Assembly: GCF_000021945.1 (NCBI RefSeq)
Contig: NC_011831.1
Span: 2,493,353 to 2,557,352 of the forward strand
DNA from: Chloroflexus aggregans DSM 9485
GTDB lineage: Bacteria > Chloroflexota > Chloroflexia > Chloroflexales > Chloroflexaceae
DNA: 64,000 nt
Direction of reading: 5' to 3'
A program made the position numbers and the translations under genes. Each line of letters begins with the position of its first letter. Position 1 is the stretch's first letter. Under the pieces are notes generated by a model. It had not been told where the DNA came from and ran no database searches. It was given only the letters and a program-made list of their open reading frames with translations. This document shows positions 19,466 to 29,425 of this stretch, piece after piece.

Positions 19466-20500
19466 TTAGTGCCGACACTCGGCTAACAGTCGTTCGGGCT
19501 GACCCCGATACGTATCCCACGCCAATTCACCACGCGCGATTCCACCTAAAATCCGCCATAACCCGGCATTGACCGGTGCAGCTAGCCCATGCGCCTGCGC
19601 CGTTGCAGCAACCGCGCCGTAGAGAAATTCACCCTCGGAACGCGACCGCCCGGCACGGAGATCGCGCAACAGGGACGGGTCCTTGCCGCCGCGTCCACCG
19701 GCCACCCGCTGCCGCAAGATCGGGTCGAGCACGACCGGCGGTATCCGGCGGACACCAAACGCCAATAGGGCCGCCGGATAGCGTGGTAAATTGACCGGCT
19801 TAATGCGCAGTGCCTCCATCACCGCTAACGCTTCACGCACCGCCGCTCGCTCAAGTGCAATCAGCCGGCGATCAGCATAGACTTTAGTGACCGGCCAATC
19901 GAGAATTGCAGCCGTCGCGTTGCCCAACATATTCAACAACGCCTTTGACCATTTCATTGCCCGATAATCGGGGTAGCGCCGAACGATAAATCCGGCGGCA
20001 CTCAAGGCCGTCTCGGCCAACACCAGATCGCTCGCCGCACCGACCGGTGCTAATCCAATCCCACCGGCTTTCGTGACGGTAATCGTCGTTGGGCCGGTCG
20101 CATCTACTGAGGTGGTAATCGCACCGGAAATGATCCGGTCGGCGCCGAATGCTGCTGCCAACGTCTCTTCATGACCGATCCCGTTTTGCAACGTGAGGAT
20201 AGCAGCCGGGTTCAGAGCTTGCAAGGACGGAATCGCCCCGACGGTGTCGTACCCCTTTACACAAACAATCGCCAACGCCGGTCGGCGAAATGTCGATGGT
20301 AATTCGGTCACCGAGCCAGCGACAGTGAGATCCGTCAATGTACACGCACCGACTCCACCGACCGATAATGGATGAGCACGCAGTGCTTCGACACCCTTTG
20401 GCCGTGTCAGCAGCACTACCGGTGGGATGTTGGCAGCTTGCGCTAACCGCGACAGGACGAGCAGCCCAATCGCACCACCACCGACGATTACGATAGCCAT
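19466..20500 (-). CDS. Ketopantoate reductase family protein (PanE/ApbA-like)
   Basis: NADPH-dependent 2-dehydropantoate 2-reductase family, 344 residues from the ATG at 20500, which has GGAGGTG upstream. N-terminal Rossmann motif IVGGGAIGLLVLSRL, then LQNGIGHEE and the catalytic-helix region AMKWSKALLNMLGNATAAI with the conserved lysine. Family members either make pantoate for coenzyme A or act on other 2-oxo acids; no other pantothenate gene is near, so panE itself is not asserted. The longer frame up to 20683 has no supporting features. Confidence 0.82.
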   Translation of the reverse strand: MAIVIVGGGAIGLLVLSRLAQAANIPPVVLLTRPKGVEALRAHPLSVGGVGACTLTDLTVAGSVTELPSTFRRPALAIVCVKGYDTVGAIPSLQALNPAAILTLQNGIGHEETLAAAFGADRIISGAITTSVDATGPTTITVTKAGGIGLAPVGAASDLVLAETALSAAGFIVRRYPDYRAMKWSKALLNMLGNATAAILDWPVTKVYADRRLIALERAAVREALAVMEALRIKPVNLPRYPAALLAFGVRRIPPVVLDPILRQRVAGGRGGKDPSLLRDLRAGRSRSEGEFLYGAVAATAQAHGLAAPVNAGLWRILGGIARGELAWDTYRGQPERLLAECRH

Positions 20501-20653
20501 GCACACCTCCAACGCGGCTTGACCGCAATCCGGCGCCCGCCGGATGAACCCTTTCAACACCGGTGTAGTATACCTGAAAACAACCGGCAGACAGCACCGT
20601 TTTTTCGTGGTAGCATGATCGTGCTGGATTCGGATTGAGAAGGAAACCGAGCT

Positions 20654-21127
20654 ATGACAACTCCACCACAAGTTGGCGATCAAGCCCCCGATTTTACCTT
20701 GCCGAACGAAGCCGGCGAACCGGTTTCGCTCAGCCAGTTTCGCGGAAAGCGCGTCATTCTCTATTTCTACCCGAAAGACGATACGCCCGGCTGCACATCA
20801 CAGGCGTGCGGGTTTCGCGATGCGTACCCGCAGATCGAAGAGCAGAATGCGGTTGTGATCGGGATTAGTCCTGACAGTACCAAATCGCACACGAAGTTTA
20901 AAACTAAGCACAATTTGCCGTTCATCTTGCTCGCCGATGAAGAACATCGCGTGGCCGAAGCGTATGGTGTGTGGGGCGAGAAGTCGATGATGGGCAAAAA
21001 GTATATGGGCATTATCCGTTCCCACTTCGTGATCGATGAAGAGGGACGTATTGTACAAGCCGAAGTGAAAGTTAGCCCTGCCGATAGCGTCAAACGAGCT
21101 TTAGCTGCGTTGGGCGTAAAACCGTGA
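20654..21127 (+). CDS. bcp: Thioredoxin-dependent peroxiredoxin (Bcp/PrxQ)
   Basis: 157-residue thiol peroxidase. The peroxidatic cysteine is C47 and the resolving cysteine C52 in DTPGCTSQACGFR, the five-residue spacing of the PrxQ class. It reduces hydrogen peroxide and alkyl hydroperoxides with thioredoxin. Divergently placed from the ketopantoate-reductase-like gene; it ends 12 bases before the convergent hybrid sensor gene. Confidence 0.95.
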   Translation: MTTPPQVGDQAPDFTLPNEAGEPVSLSQFRGKRVILYFYPKDDTPGCTSQACGFRDAYPQIEEQNAVVIGISPDSTKSHTKFKTKHNLPFILLADEEHRVAEAYGVWGEKSMMGKKYMGIIRSHFVIDEEGRIVQAEVKVSPADSVKRALAALGVKP

Positions 21128-21139
21128 AACGGCTTCCCC

Positions 21140-24100
21140 TCAGATCGTACTTCGCCCCTGTCGGCGATATTCTTCCGGTGATTGACCGGTCTCCTTACGA
21201 AACACGCGACTGAAATAACTGCTGCTCGAAAAGCCAACTTCTAGCGCAATATTGGTAATGCTCTTATCGCTCTCGAGCAGCAGTCGGCGTGCCTGCAACA
21301 CCCGATAGCGGTTGAGATAATCAACCGGCGTGGTGCCGAGTTCTTGCCGAAAACAGTGGGTAAGATAGTCTTCACTCATGCCGACGTAACGCGCAATATC
21401 TTGCCGTGTGAGGGGGTGGTCGTAATGGCTGTGAATATACGCCATGGCCTTACGTACCAGTGTCTGCGCCTGATCGCTAAGCCGTCGGCGACGTTCGAGC
21501 GCAGCTTGCAGGCGGGCGAGAGTCTCGTGCGCGCTGAACACACCTTTGCTCAGTACCGCAGTTACCCCTTGATTGAGACGAGCCATATCCTCTTCGCTGA
21601 GGACACGTCCGGTAATCACGATTACCGGAATCTCCCGCATCTGCTTATGGTTCCGCATTGCCGCCAGCACGTCAAACCCGTCCATCTCCGGCATCATCAG
21701 ATCAAGCAACACCAAATCGACGCGCTGCTGTTCCATCAATTCCAGCGCTTCGCGCCCCGAACGTGCCCGCAAGACCAGTTTTGCGATACCGTGGGCCTGT
21801 ATCAGGCGCGCATGCAGATCGAGCGTATCGGGATCGTCATCAACCACGAGGATGGTCTGGGGCGTACCGATGGTACCGGTAACTCGCCAGTACTGATCGA
21901 GCGCACGCGACAAATCGGCCAACTCAATCGGCTTGGTCAGGTAGTTAAACTCCATCACCGCACCGTGCTGCTCGTTCATGGCGTAACACAAGAGTGGCAA
22001 ATCGCGTGTCGTGGGGTTGGCTTTCAACACTTGGATCGTCTGCCACCATGCCCGCTCACCTTGGGTGGCATGCAAAACGACCGCACTGTAGCTACGGTGA
22101 AGCAGTTCATTCAACCATGCAGCACTCTCGTCAATGGAAAAGACGGTCACGATAAAGCCTCGCTGTTCGAGGTAACGCTGCAACGGTTCATCGTGGTCGG
22201 CAGAAAGGAGCAACACACGCGGCTGGACAGGCAACGCCGGTGGATTGTGTCGCCGACGTGGTGTGGGGGCAGTGATAGTCGGCAAGCGGAAGAAAAACTC
22301 TGCCCCTTCACCCTCAATACCACGCGAACGCACTCCAATCTCCCCACCGTGCATCGCGACCAACCGTTTACAGATTGCCAACCCCAGGCCGATCCCACCA
22401 TAACCCTGACTGACACTCCGTTCTGAACGCTGAAACTCCTCAAAGATATGCGCCTGTTCGGTAGGCGGCAAGCCAATGCCGGTATCACGCACAGTAACGG
22501 TAACTGCATCGGTTTCAGGGGTAACAATCAGGCCAACACGACCGCGAGCAGTGAACTTTATCGCATTGACAACGAGATTAAGCCCGATCTGTTGGAGGCG
22601 GGTCCGATCACCCCAAACCCACGGCCCTTCGGCAGGAATCGAGTCGTACCACGTCAACTGTTTATCGGCAGCCATTTGCCGACCGGCATCAGCCACTACC
22701 CGCATCACTTCACCGAGATCAACTACCTCACAGTTCAGCCGCAATTGGCCGGCATCGCTGCTTGCCAAATCGAGCACATCGCTAATCAACCGACCGAGAT
22801 GTCGAGCACTAGCATAGATGCGCCTGAGATCATCACGGATCGATGACGGTAATGGGTCTCCGCTCTGAGCAATCTCGCGCAGAAGGAGACCACTCATTCC
22901 GACGATCAGATTCAGCGGTGTCTGCAATTCGTGGCTTACCATTGACAGAAAGCGACTTTTGAGTTGATTAGCCTCTTCGGCCAGCCGCTGCCCCTCACTC
23001 GCCGCTCGGTACAGCCGAGCAGTGTTGAGAGCGGCATTGATCTGTTGGGTAATGGTGCCGTAGAGTTCAAGGCGTGATGCATCAAACGTCACAAAACCCG
23101 CCTCACTACCCGTCCCACCAAGTGGGATCAAGGCAAGCTGGAACGATTGGCGAGTCGGTAACCACTGCCGAGGCGGAAAGGTCCGGCTGCGAATGCGCAC
23201 AACGGGCTGCTGTGGCGCCGTCACGGCGCGCAGCCGACACCACGCGACCGGATCACCGTTTTCGGCCTCAAAGAAGCCAATCCAGAGCAAGGGAATATTG
23301 AGTTCGGGGAGATGGTGAGCCAAAATCTCGTAAATATCACTTTCAGCCAGCGTATGTAACAAGCGTGCGGTCAATCGCCCTACCCGATTGTTGGTCTGTT
23401 GTTGCCGATTGAAATACTGCCAATACTGCCAACGCATCGCCGCACTTGTCGTCACACGAGCTTCGTCGAGTAACTCCAAGGCAAGCGGTTGCAACGTCGG
23501 ATCGAACATCCGCGGCACAAGATCGCGCAAGAAGGAAATAGCAATTTGCCAATCGTGGGTGTCATCGCCGGCAGCAGCGACTTGCTTGAGCACCTGTGCC
23601 AGCTCGGTACGAAAGGCAACCGGACGAGCAGATTGCACACTCTGCCTGAATGCCGTGATAAGCTGTTGGCAAAGTCGAGACACTTCGCTGGCTGTTAACC
23701 CATGCATTTTAGGCGCCAGCATCGTGCTCATCGCTTGGGCGGCTTGTACGGGCAAGTTGGCCACAGTCGGTTCAGTTGGGTGGTGGGCAATCATCTCCAG
23801 TGTGTCGGCCAATACAGCACTCTGGCTGCACCCACATGACTCACGGACGATCAAGCGCGTAGGTACCTGCACCAATTCGGGCAACGGTTCACGCTCACGT
23901 ATATGGCGCACCATCAGCTCAAGCGCCTGATAGCCTAATTTGAAGAGAGGGATCCGTACCGTTGTTAGGGCCGGTTCTTGCAACAATCCCTCGATCCGAT
24001 CATCAAAGCCGATGATCGCAATATCGTGCGGCACTCGCTTACCGGCTTCACGCAGAGCTGTGATGGCTCCAATTGCCGACTCGTCATTACTCACCAACAC

Positions 24101-24745
24101 CGCGGTGAACGGTACGCCGGTCGCCAATAACCGGCGCATCGCTTCATAACCACCGGTAAAGACATGCCGACCAAACACGATCAGCCGCGGATCGATTGGC
24201 AAGCCAAACTCGATCATCGCCGCCTGAAAAGCACGTAATCGATCACCAGAATCACCTTCGAGATCGGTCTGACTACCGGCAATAAAGGCAATCTGGCGAT
24301 GACCATGTTCTACGATATGGCGCAGTGCTGCGTAGACCCCACCGACGTTGTCGGCGACAATGGTTGGTCCTCGTTCCCCCGACCCCACAAAGATCACCGG
24401 ATGACCGGATGCACGGATAGCCTGTACCGCCTGCGACCGTTCGGGGCGTTGCAGGGGGTTGATGATAATCAGTCCGTGGGTGTTCCATGGCCCCACCGGT
24501 ACGAAATCGGTATCTTCGATCACATCGAACCAAGCCGGACGTAGTGGCTCGTTGATCTGACCGGACGGACCCATACCGCAGGCTAACAAGAGGTTACAGC
24601 CGAGATCATACGCAGCCTGACGAATACCCTGATAAATCGGGCTAAGGTAGCTCATCGTCAGCATAGTGCCATAAAACTGCCAGCCAGCGATGGCTCCCAC
24701 CGTTGGGCGTCGTCGGTGTTGCTTCGTTGCAGCAATGGTGTGCAT
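21140..24745 (-). CDS. LacI-type sensor/histidine kinase/receiver/AraC hybrid
   Basis: 1201 residues. A sugar-binding LacI/GalR-type periplasmic-fold domain without its DNA-binding head is at about 14-305 (VGAIAGWQFYGTMLTMSYL, IGFDDRIEGLLQEPALTTV). A linker and GAF-like region follow (about 320-585). The histidine kinase has a HisKA box near H604 (LSMVSHELQTPLN) and an ATPase domain (GIGLGLAICKRL). A degraded receiver-like segment precedes a full receiver (ILVVDDDPD, phospho-Asp near 1015 in LVLLDLMMPEMDGF). An AraC helix-turn-helix domain lies at about 1100-1198 (GMSEDYLTHCFRQELG). No transmembrane segment is seen, so it likely senses a cytoplasmic ligand and regulates transcription directly. 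Confidence 0.9.
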   Translation of the reverse strand: MHTIAATKQHRRRPTVGAIAGWQFYGTMLTMSYLSPIYQGIRQAAYDLGCNLLLACGMGPSGQINEPLRPAWFDVIEDTDFVPVGPWNTHGLIIINPLQRPERSQAVQAIRASGHPVIFVGSGERGPTIVADNVGGVYAALRHIVEHGHRQIAFIAGSQTDLEGDSGDRLRAFQAAMIEFGLPIDPRLIVFGRHVFTGGYEAMRRLLATGVPFTAVLVSNDESAIGAITALREAGKRVPHDIAIIGFDDRIEGLLQEPALTTVRIPLFKLGYQALELMVRHIREREPLPELVQVPTRLIVRESCGCSQSAVLADTLEMIAHHPTEPTVANLPVQAAQAMSTMLAPKMHGLTASEVSRLCQQLITAFRQSVQSARPVAFRTELAQVLKQVAAAGDDTHDWQIAISFLRDLVPRMFDPTLQPLALELLDEARVTTSAAMRWQYWQYFNRQQQTNNRVGRLTARLLHTLAESDIYEILAHHLPELNIPLLWIGFFEAENGDPVAWCRLRAVTAPQQPVVRIRSRTFPPRQWLPTRQSFQLALIPLGGTGSEAGFVTFDASRLELYGTITQQINAALNTARLYRAASEGQRLAEEANQLKSRFLSMVSHELQTPLNLIVGMSGLLLREIAQSGDPLPSSIRDDLRRIYASARHLGRLISDVLDLASSDAGQLRLNCEVVDLGEVMRVVADAGRQMAADKQLTWYDSIPAEGPWVWGDRTRLQQIGLNLVVNAIKFTARGRVGLIVTPETDAVTVTVRDTGIGLPPTEQAHIFEEFQRSERSVSQGYGGIGLGLAICKRLVAMHGGEIGVRSRGIEGEGAEFFFRLPTITAPTPRRRHNPPALPVQPRVLLLSADHDEPLQRYLEQRGFIVTVFSIDESAAWLNELLHRSYSAVVLHATQGERAWWQTIQVLKANPTTRDLPLLCYAMNEQHGAVMEFNYLTKPIELADLSRALDQYWRVTGTIGTPQTILVVDDDPDTLDLHARLIQAHGIAKLVLRARSGREALELMEQQRVDLVLLDLMMPEMDGFDVLAAMRNHKQMREIPVIVITGRVLSEEDMARLNQGVTAVLSKGVFSAHETLARLQAALERRRRLSDQAQTLVRKAMAYIHSHYDHPLTRQDIARYVGMSEDYLTHCFRQELGTTPVDYLNRYRVLQARRLLLESDKSITNIALEVGFSSSSYFSRVFRKETGQSPEEYRRQGRSTI

Positions 24746-24831
24746 AGGGTCTGTCTCTAAGTCGGTGAATGTCTCGTGTATGTAGAATCATAAAGCAGAA
24801 TGGGCTGATCAACAAATCAGACCACGCCGTG

Positions 24832-26280
24832 TCATCGCCCCTCAATCAGTGCAAGCGCCGTCTCTGCCCGTCTACGCCACCGGCTTGCCGGCGCTTGATC
24901 GGCTACTGCAATGAGTGCGGCGCGACCTCCGGCCAGATCACCGGTTGCACTGAGCGCCAAGCCGTAGTAGAACCGAGCCTCAACCCCTGCACCGGCAGCA
25001 AGCGCTGTCGCTGCGGTATCCCTTGCATCGGCAAAATCGCCACAGTAGTAGCGAGTACCGGCGAGAATCGTTAGCGCCTCCGGATCGGACGGCTGCGCAT
25101 TGACTGCCGCCTGCGCGGCCAGCAACCCGCTTGTACAACGCTCAAAGCCACTATCGAGATGAAAACGGGCGGCCAAGGTAACGTAGCGCGCTCGGTCGGC
25201 AGCCGGTGCTACGATCACCGCCTGTTCATAGGCATCGGCGGCAGCAACGAAATCGCGTTGTGCCAGAGCCAGCCCGGCTTGGGCCAACGCCAGCGCTGGG
25301 CCACTGATGCCGGCATCGCGGATCCGTTGTAACCGCGCGGCGGCGGCATCGAGGTCCCCACTGTTGACATAGGCCAGTGCCAACAGTGGGCCAAGCCGTG
25401 GATCGTTCGGGTGCGCGGCAGCCAAGTGTTCGAGTTGCTCGATGCCTTGTTGACGGTCACCGAGCCGGAGATGAGCATAGGCACGATAGATGGCAGCAGC
25501 TAATCCATATGGCCCTGTTGGATCAACCTGCGCAAAGAACGCGAGAGCGAGACGGTCGTAGCCCAGATCGAGCGCCAATTGACCAAGCAGTTGTGGTCGC
25601 GCTGCCGGTTCTGCCGCCAACACCTCGGCCAGTGTTACCGGATCGGGTGTCGGCGGTAGTAATGGCCGTAACAGTGGATCGGACGGGATATCGGTGGATA
25701 CAGCAGGGAATACCGGCGGTCGCGCCGGATCGAGTAACGTTGTGAGCCACACCCGCCGTACCGTGATCAATGATGCCCAATCGCCAGGCAATAACTCGAG
25801 GGGTACACGGTGATAGCCGGCCAACGCTTCCTGAAACCGTCCGGCAACAAGATCATCATCGGCCAGCAACACATCACGTACTGCGCAATGGATTGGTGTG
25901 CAGACGGTCAGCAACTGCCACGTGCGACGCGCCGCATCGCGGTCACCTTCTAGCAAAGCCACGTGGCCGAGATAAAGCACGGCACGTTGATAATCAGGTG
26001 GACGCAGCCCGGCCTGAATAGCGGCTGCTAATGCCCGGCGCGCCGGATCGGCCTCACCTCGCACCGTATACACAATGCCACGGCGCAACGCTGCCTCAGC
26101 CAGATCGGCACTGAGCGCCGTATACGTAGTGAGAGCAGCACGATACGCACCAACGGCAAACTGCGTGTCGGCTGCCCGGAGCGCATCGTGAGGATCAGGC
26201 CGGAGTGCGATAGAGACGGCGATGTATGCCGTCAGTGTAATACCGAGCCAAGTAATGATCCGTTGCCAGCGGTGATTCAC
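24832..26280 (-). CDS. TPR-repeat membrane-anchored protein
   Basis: 482 residues starting at a GTG. An N-terminal hydrophobic helix (about 9-27) is an anchor or signal. The rest is Ala/Leu-rich helical pairs of tetratricopeptide type, for example AADTQFAVGAYRAALTTY and LALAQRDFVAAADAYEQAV. TPR arrays are protein-interaction scaffolds. No catalytic residues or partner are evident; it is monocistronic or loosely linked to the hybrid sensor. Confidence 0.8.
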   Translation of the reverse strand: MNHRWQRIITWLGITLTAYIAVSIALRPDPHDALRAADTQFAVGAYRAALTTYTALSADLAEAALRRGIVYTVRGEADPARRALAAAIQAGLRPPDYQRAVLYLGHVALLEGDRDAARRTWQLLTVCTPIHCAVRDVLLADDDLVAGRFQEALAGYHRVPLELLPGDWASLITVRRVWLTTLLDPARPPVFPAVSTDIPSDPLLRPLLPPTPDPVTLAEVLAAEPAARPQLLGQLALDLGYDRLALAFFAQVDPTGPYGLAAAIYRAYAHLRLGDRQQGIEQLEHLAAAHPNDPRLGPLLALAYVNSGDLDAAAARLQRIRDAGISGPALALAQAGLALAQRDFVAAADAYEQAVIVAPAADRARYVTLAARFHLDSGFERCTSGLLAAQAAVNAQPSDPEALTILAGTRYYCGDFADARDTAATALAAGAGVEARFYYGLALSATGDLAGGRAALIAVADQAPASRWRRRAETALALIEGR

Positions 26281-26442
26281 GGATATGTGAGACGAAGTGG
26301 TATCAACGTAGCGTTAGGAGGAACTGCTTATCTGAGTGTCGAGCAATTCGCGTGGTAGCTTTGGTCAACACAACAATAAGCCTTCGTGCCCAACTGAGAA
26401 GCACTGTACATAACGCAACCAGCACACCGACGGTTTCCAACC

Positions 26443-26646
26443 TCACTCTTCCTCCTCCGGCAGGGGCGTAGCCGCGCGCCGCCGTAAGGATGCGGCTTCT
26501 CGACGATTGCGGCACTTGGGGCAACGTGTTGGCTCGTGGAGAAAGCCTTTATCAGCGTAAAACTCTTGCTCACCGGCGGTGAAGATAAATTTCGCGCCGC
26601 AACTGCGGCAAATCAATTCCATATCACGGTAAAAGATTATAGCCAT
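26443..26646 (-). CDS. Small zinc-ribbon protein
   Basis: 67 residues with two CxxC pairs, C13/C16 (LICRSCGA) and C42/C45 (RCPKCRNR), around the conserved block FTAGEQEFYADKGF. This is a widespread family of small presumed zinc-binding proteins of unknown role. The basic/acidic tail (RRRAATPLPEEEE) is probably disordered. A second in-frame start at residue 9 (26622) would still keep the whole ribbon. Confidence 0.85.
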   Translation of the reverse strand: MAIIFYRDMELICRSCGAKFIFTAGEQEFYADKGFLHEPTRCPKCRNRREAASLRRRAATPLPEEEE

Positions 26647-27102
26647 AAGTGCCTACCACATGCATGATCATATACCGCGTTGTTGTTGTTATTGTACCAT
26701 AAGCAACACCTCATGTGCTATAGAGACTAACACTGTACGTCAGCGCGTGTTTCACCGCGAACACCTACTGGTAAGACAATGTTTCTTCTTGAAAACTCAA
26801 CTGCCCCAACCGAGCATACGCTGGTTCTACCAGACCAACCAGATCTAGCCTAATCCAGGCATGCGGGGGCTAAAAAACCAGTCTGGAAGCACCACCTCTG
26901 CTGCCAGTACGAGAGCAGCCGCCGGCATCCCCGCAGCGCCTGACACTCCCAACCCCACGCCCCTTCTACCCTCCGCTTCATTGCAACCTCCTTTGGACAT
27001 CTATCAAGTTGCGTTACACTGGATTACGCAACGTTGCCTTCTCATCTCGCTTTTATTGCGATCTCTCTTTGGACATTCCCAACATCGTCTACCTTGACGA
27101 TC
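26647..27102. other. Non-coding stretch with relic of repeat gene
   Basis: No convincing gene in 456 bases; short open frames here lack ribosome sites and recognisable protein. At 27072-27101 the minus strand matches 28261-28290, inside the adjacent repeat-protein gene, at 28 of 30 bases; it would encode IVKVDDVGN. This points to decayed or partly duplicated repeat-unit DNA just beyond the stop codon. Confidence 0.55.
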
Positions 27103-28611
27103 TCACGGCCCCTTCACCACTAGGGGCAGATGGAGTCGATACCGGCAGCGGTTCTCCGTCTGCGTCTCTGGAATCGCGCTTGGGAACGCAGTCGTTCCAA
27201 CAGTCAGCGGAGCCGGGCTGCTGTCCACCACCCCAAACGTCTGCACGGCGATCGCCGGCGTCGCCGTCACCGTCGTTGCCGGCGCCGAGTTACACGTGCC
27301 CTCGCCGAGGTCATCAGTCCGCACGACATACATGTCATCATAGGCGGTAGAGTCCGGCCATGTACCGCCTGCCAGGAGAAAGCCTCCGTCCGCGGCCATC
27401 ACTGCTGTGGTGATACTTTCACCTCCGCCACCGTCATAGGTTCGGCTCCATTGGACGTTCCCCGCCCCATCGATCTTCAGCATATAAGCATCAAAACCCG
27501 AACTGGAATTGTAGGTATTTCCAGTCAGTAAGAAGCCTCCATCCAGTGTCTGAACCACGGCCGTGCCTCCCTCATCCAGGACGCCAGCCCGCCCATAGGT
27601 TCGGCTCCACTGGAGATTCCCCGCACTATCCAGTTTCACCGCCAGCATATCGTCGTCTCGCACGTTCCCGTTCGCTCCAACTACAGTGGTCCCTACCAGC
27701 AACACACCTCCATCGGTTGTAATCCCTATGTTTCCCAGGCTAATGTCTCCAAAGCTTGGATTGGTCAGCTCCCATCCTTGATGAACTGTTCCATCTGCGT
27801 TCAATTTCAATAAGATAATGGAATAGGTATATTGGCCTGTCCGATAGTCATAGACGGTTCGGTTCCCTCCTAGAAGAAATCCCCCATCAGAAGTCTGAAC
27901 CGCGGAAGACAGGGACGTTCCTGTTCCTCCGTTCGGGTAGTAGAAAACCTCATAGGTGCGGCTCCACTGCACACTGCCTGATCCGTCCAGCTTGACCATC
28001 AGCGCCTGCACAGGAGAGGGGTAGCCAGGCGAAGTGCTGCCCACCAGCAGAAAACCACCGTCGGAGGTGGCCAGGATGGTTCCTGCTCCCTCCAAGGCGC
28101 CTCCATCGTAGGTGATGGCCCGCTGCACGTTCCCGTCCGCATCCATCTTCACCAGGTAGATGTCGCGGTCGGTAGAGCCGGCCAGCCAGAACCCCCCATC
28201 CGCAGCGGCTACGGCGCCGCCAGTCCCTTTGTTTCCGTCGCCATACGTCCGACTCCACCGGACACTCCCAACACCGTCTACCTTGACGATATAAGGTCCT
28301 AGATACCAGGGTGAGTTTCGATTGGTGAAACCGACCAGTATAAACCCATTATCAGACGTGGGTAGCACCGTAATAACTCTCTCATTGCTCCCTGCCAAAC
28401 CGTAGCTTCGGTGGAAGTGGGTTCCAGCCGCGGCACCGTTCGTCGCGGCCTGGCAGACGACCGCCGGCCCACCAGCGGCGCCCGTGAAGGGAATCCTCCA
28501 CCACCCGCTCATCACCGGCGCCAGCATAGCCACCATGATTAGCATGCTGTATCGCAGTCGCTTCCCTGTCCCTTGGTTTAGACAGCTTGACTGACTAGAA
28601 TACCGGAACAT
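27103..28611 (-). CDS. Secreted repeat (beta-propeller-like) surface protein
   Basis: About 502 residues from ATG 28611, preceded by AGGGGGG; the GTG at 28632 is less likely. An N-terminal hydrophobic signal is followed by about seven repeats of some 50 residues with the pattern DGGFLLVG...KLDGSGNVQWSRTY, typical of delta-60-like or propeller-forming repeats. A Thr/Pro-rich spacer (about 440-485) leads to a C-terminal YRLHLPLVVKGP, a short LPLV-type ending seen on many Chloroflexi exported proteins. It stands isolated in gene-poor DNA, and its wording and codon style look unlike the neighbours. Function unknown; surface adhesion is a guess. Confidence 0.75.
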   Translation of the reverse strand: MFRYSSQSSCLNQGTGKRLRYSMLIMVAMLAPVMSGWWRIPFTGAAGGPAVVCQAATNGAAAGTHFHRSYGLAGSNERVITVLPTSDNGFILVGFTNRNSPWYLGPYIVKVDGVGSVRWSRTYGDGNKGTGGAVAAADGGFWLAGSTDRDIYLVKMDADGNVQRAITYDGGALEGAGTILATSDGGFLLVGSTSPGYPSPVQALMVKLDGSGSVQWSRTYEVFYYPNGGTGTSLSSAVQTSDGGFLLGGNRTVYDYRTGQYTYSIILLKLNADGTVHQGWELTNPSFGDISLGNIGITTDGGVLLVGTTVVGANGNVRDDDMLAVKLDSAGNLQWSRTYGRAGVLDEGGTAVVQTLDGGFLLTGNTYNSSSGFDAYMLKIDGAGNVQWSRTYDGGGGESITTAVMAADGGFLLAGGTWPDSTAYDDMYVVRTDDLGEGTCNSAPATTVTATPAIAVQTFGVVDSSPAPLTVGTTAFPSAIPETQTENRCRYRLHLPLVVKGP

Positions 28612-29206
28612 CGTTTCCCCCCTGTCTGTCACGACAAGCGCAAACGATTCTGACCGACGTTACCGGAATTCAACAGTATCTGATCGCAAGTGAGCAGGTT
28701 TGGCGACGACCCATTTCCTTCGCCATCATCGCCAGGTGTATCCTATACTCCCAGGGTCCCTATACAGGTCCTGTCCGGTGGGTACAGGCACATGCAATAC
28801 AGGGATATGTGCTATTGTTATTCATTCATGAGCGCCCGGACATCACCGATAGCACACGGAAATAAGCAGTTGCAATGCATTTCCTACCTAAGGACGGCAA
28901 CTGCTTGGGTATTCTCGGCGTCGGAGCTTACATTAACGACCTCCTCACTGCTTGGTTAGGAGGTGGCAACAATACGATATATTTAGTTTTTACTATAAAC
29001 AGAGGCAAGACCATCTGTCAATAGTTTGGCATGTGCAGGACGTAATCGACATTTATAAAAAAGAACAAATGAGCGATTCCGTATACCTGCCCCGTCGTCA
29101 TACCCCGACTACCATCCCATCCCCAGACGGGCACAGCGATGCTATGCCTCAACCACCCTACCACCAAACGTAACCCCCTGTCGCACCCTCCGTCACCCGC
29201 GCCCCT

Positions 29207-29293
29207 CCCCCCTGCGTCGTTGCGGTCCCGAAAGAACCACTGCCGCGCATCCCTCCCCCTGCGCCGTTGCAGCCCCGACAGCGCACTGCCGTG
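29207..29293. repeat. Imperfect tandem repeat of about 43 bases
   Basis: Unit A (29207-29249) contains CCCTGCGTCGTTGCGGTCCCG and unit B (29250-29293) the matching CCCTGCGCCGTTGCAGCCCCG, each followed by a short spacer and CACTGCCG. A shorter third relative (CTCTGCGCCTTTGCGTTA) is at about 29312-29330. Non-coding; origin unknown. Confidence 0.5.
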
Positions 29294-29375
29294 AGGACTC
29301 TACGATTGCGCCCTCTGCGCCTTTGCGTTATCAAACTTTGCGTTAACCCGATGCGCTACCGTTTAGACGATGCGC

Positions 29376-29405
29376 TTGTGGTATGATGAACAACGATACT
29401 ATACT
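29376..29405 (+). promoter_or_regulatory. Candidate promoter of M50 protease gene
   Basis: TTGTGG (29376-29381), 18-base spacer, TATACT (29400-29405), 20 bases before the ATG at 29426. The -10 is good, the -35 moderate. Confidence 0.45.
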
Positions 29406-29425
29406 GATACCAAGGATTCGCCACT

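Larger units (their letters stand above)
28612..29425. other. Intergenic stretch, no supported gene
   Basis: More than 800 bases between a leftward and a rightward gene. Two short rightward open frames (28690-28959 and 28952-29173) have no recognisable protein content. The right part holds C-rich imperfect tandem repeats and then the promoter of the protease gene. Confidence 0.5.

Noticed and set aside
21344-22426. 360-codon open frame antisense to the hybrid sensor
   Set aside because: The opposite strand carries clear receiver, kinase and AraC motifs; the antisense product has no recognisable pattern.
28690-29173. Two overlapping rightward open frames (89 and 73 codons)
   Set aside because: Low-complexity composition, no ribosome site, no plausible protein content, and they run into tandem-repeat DNA.
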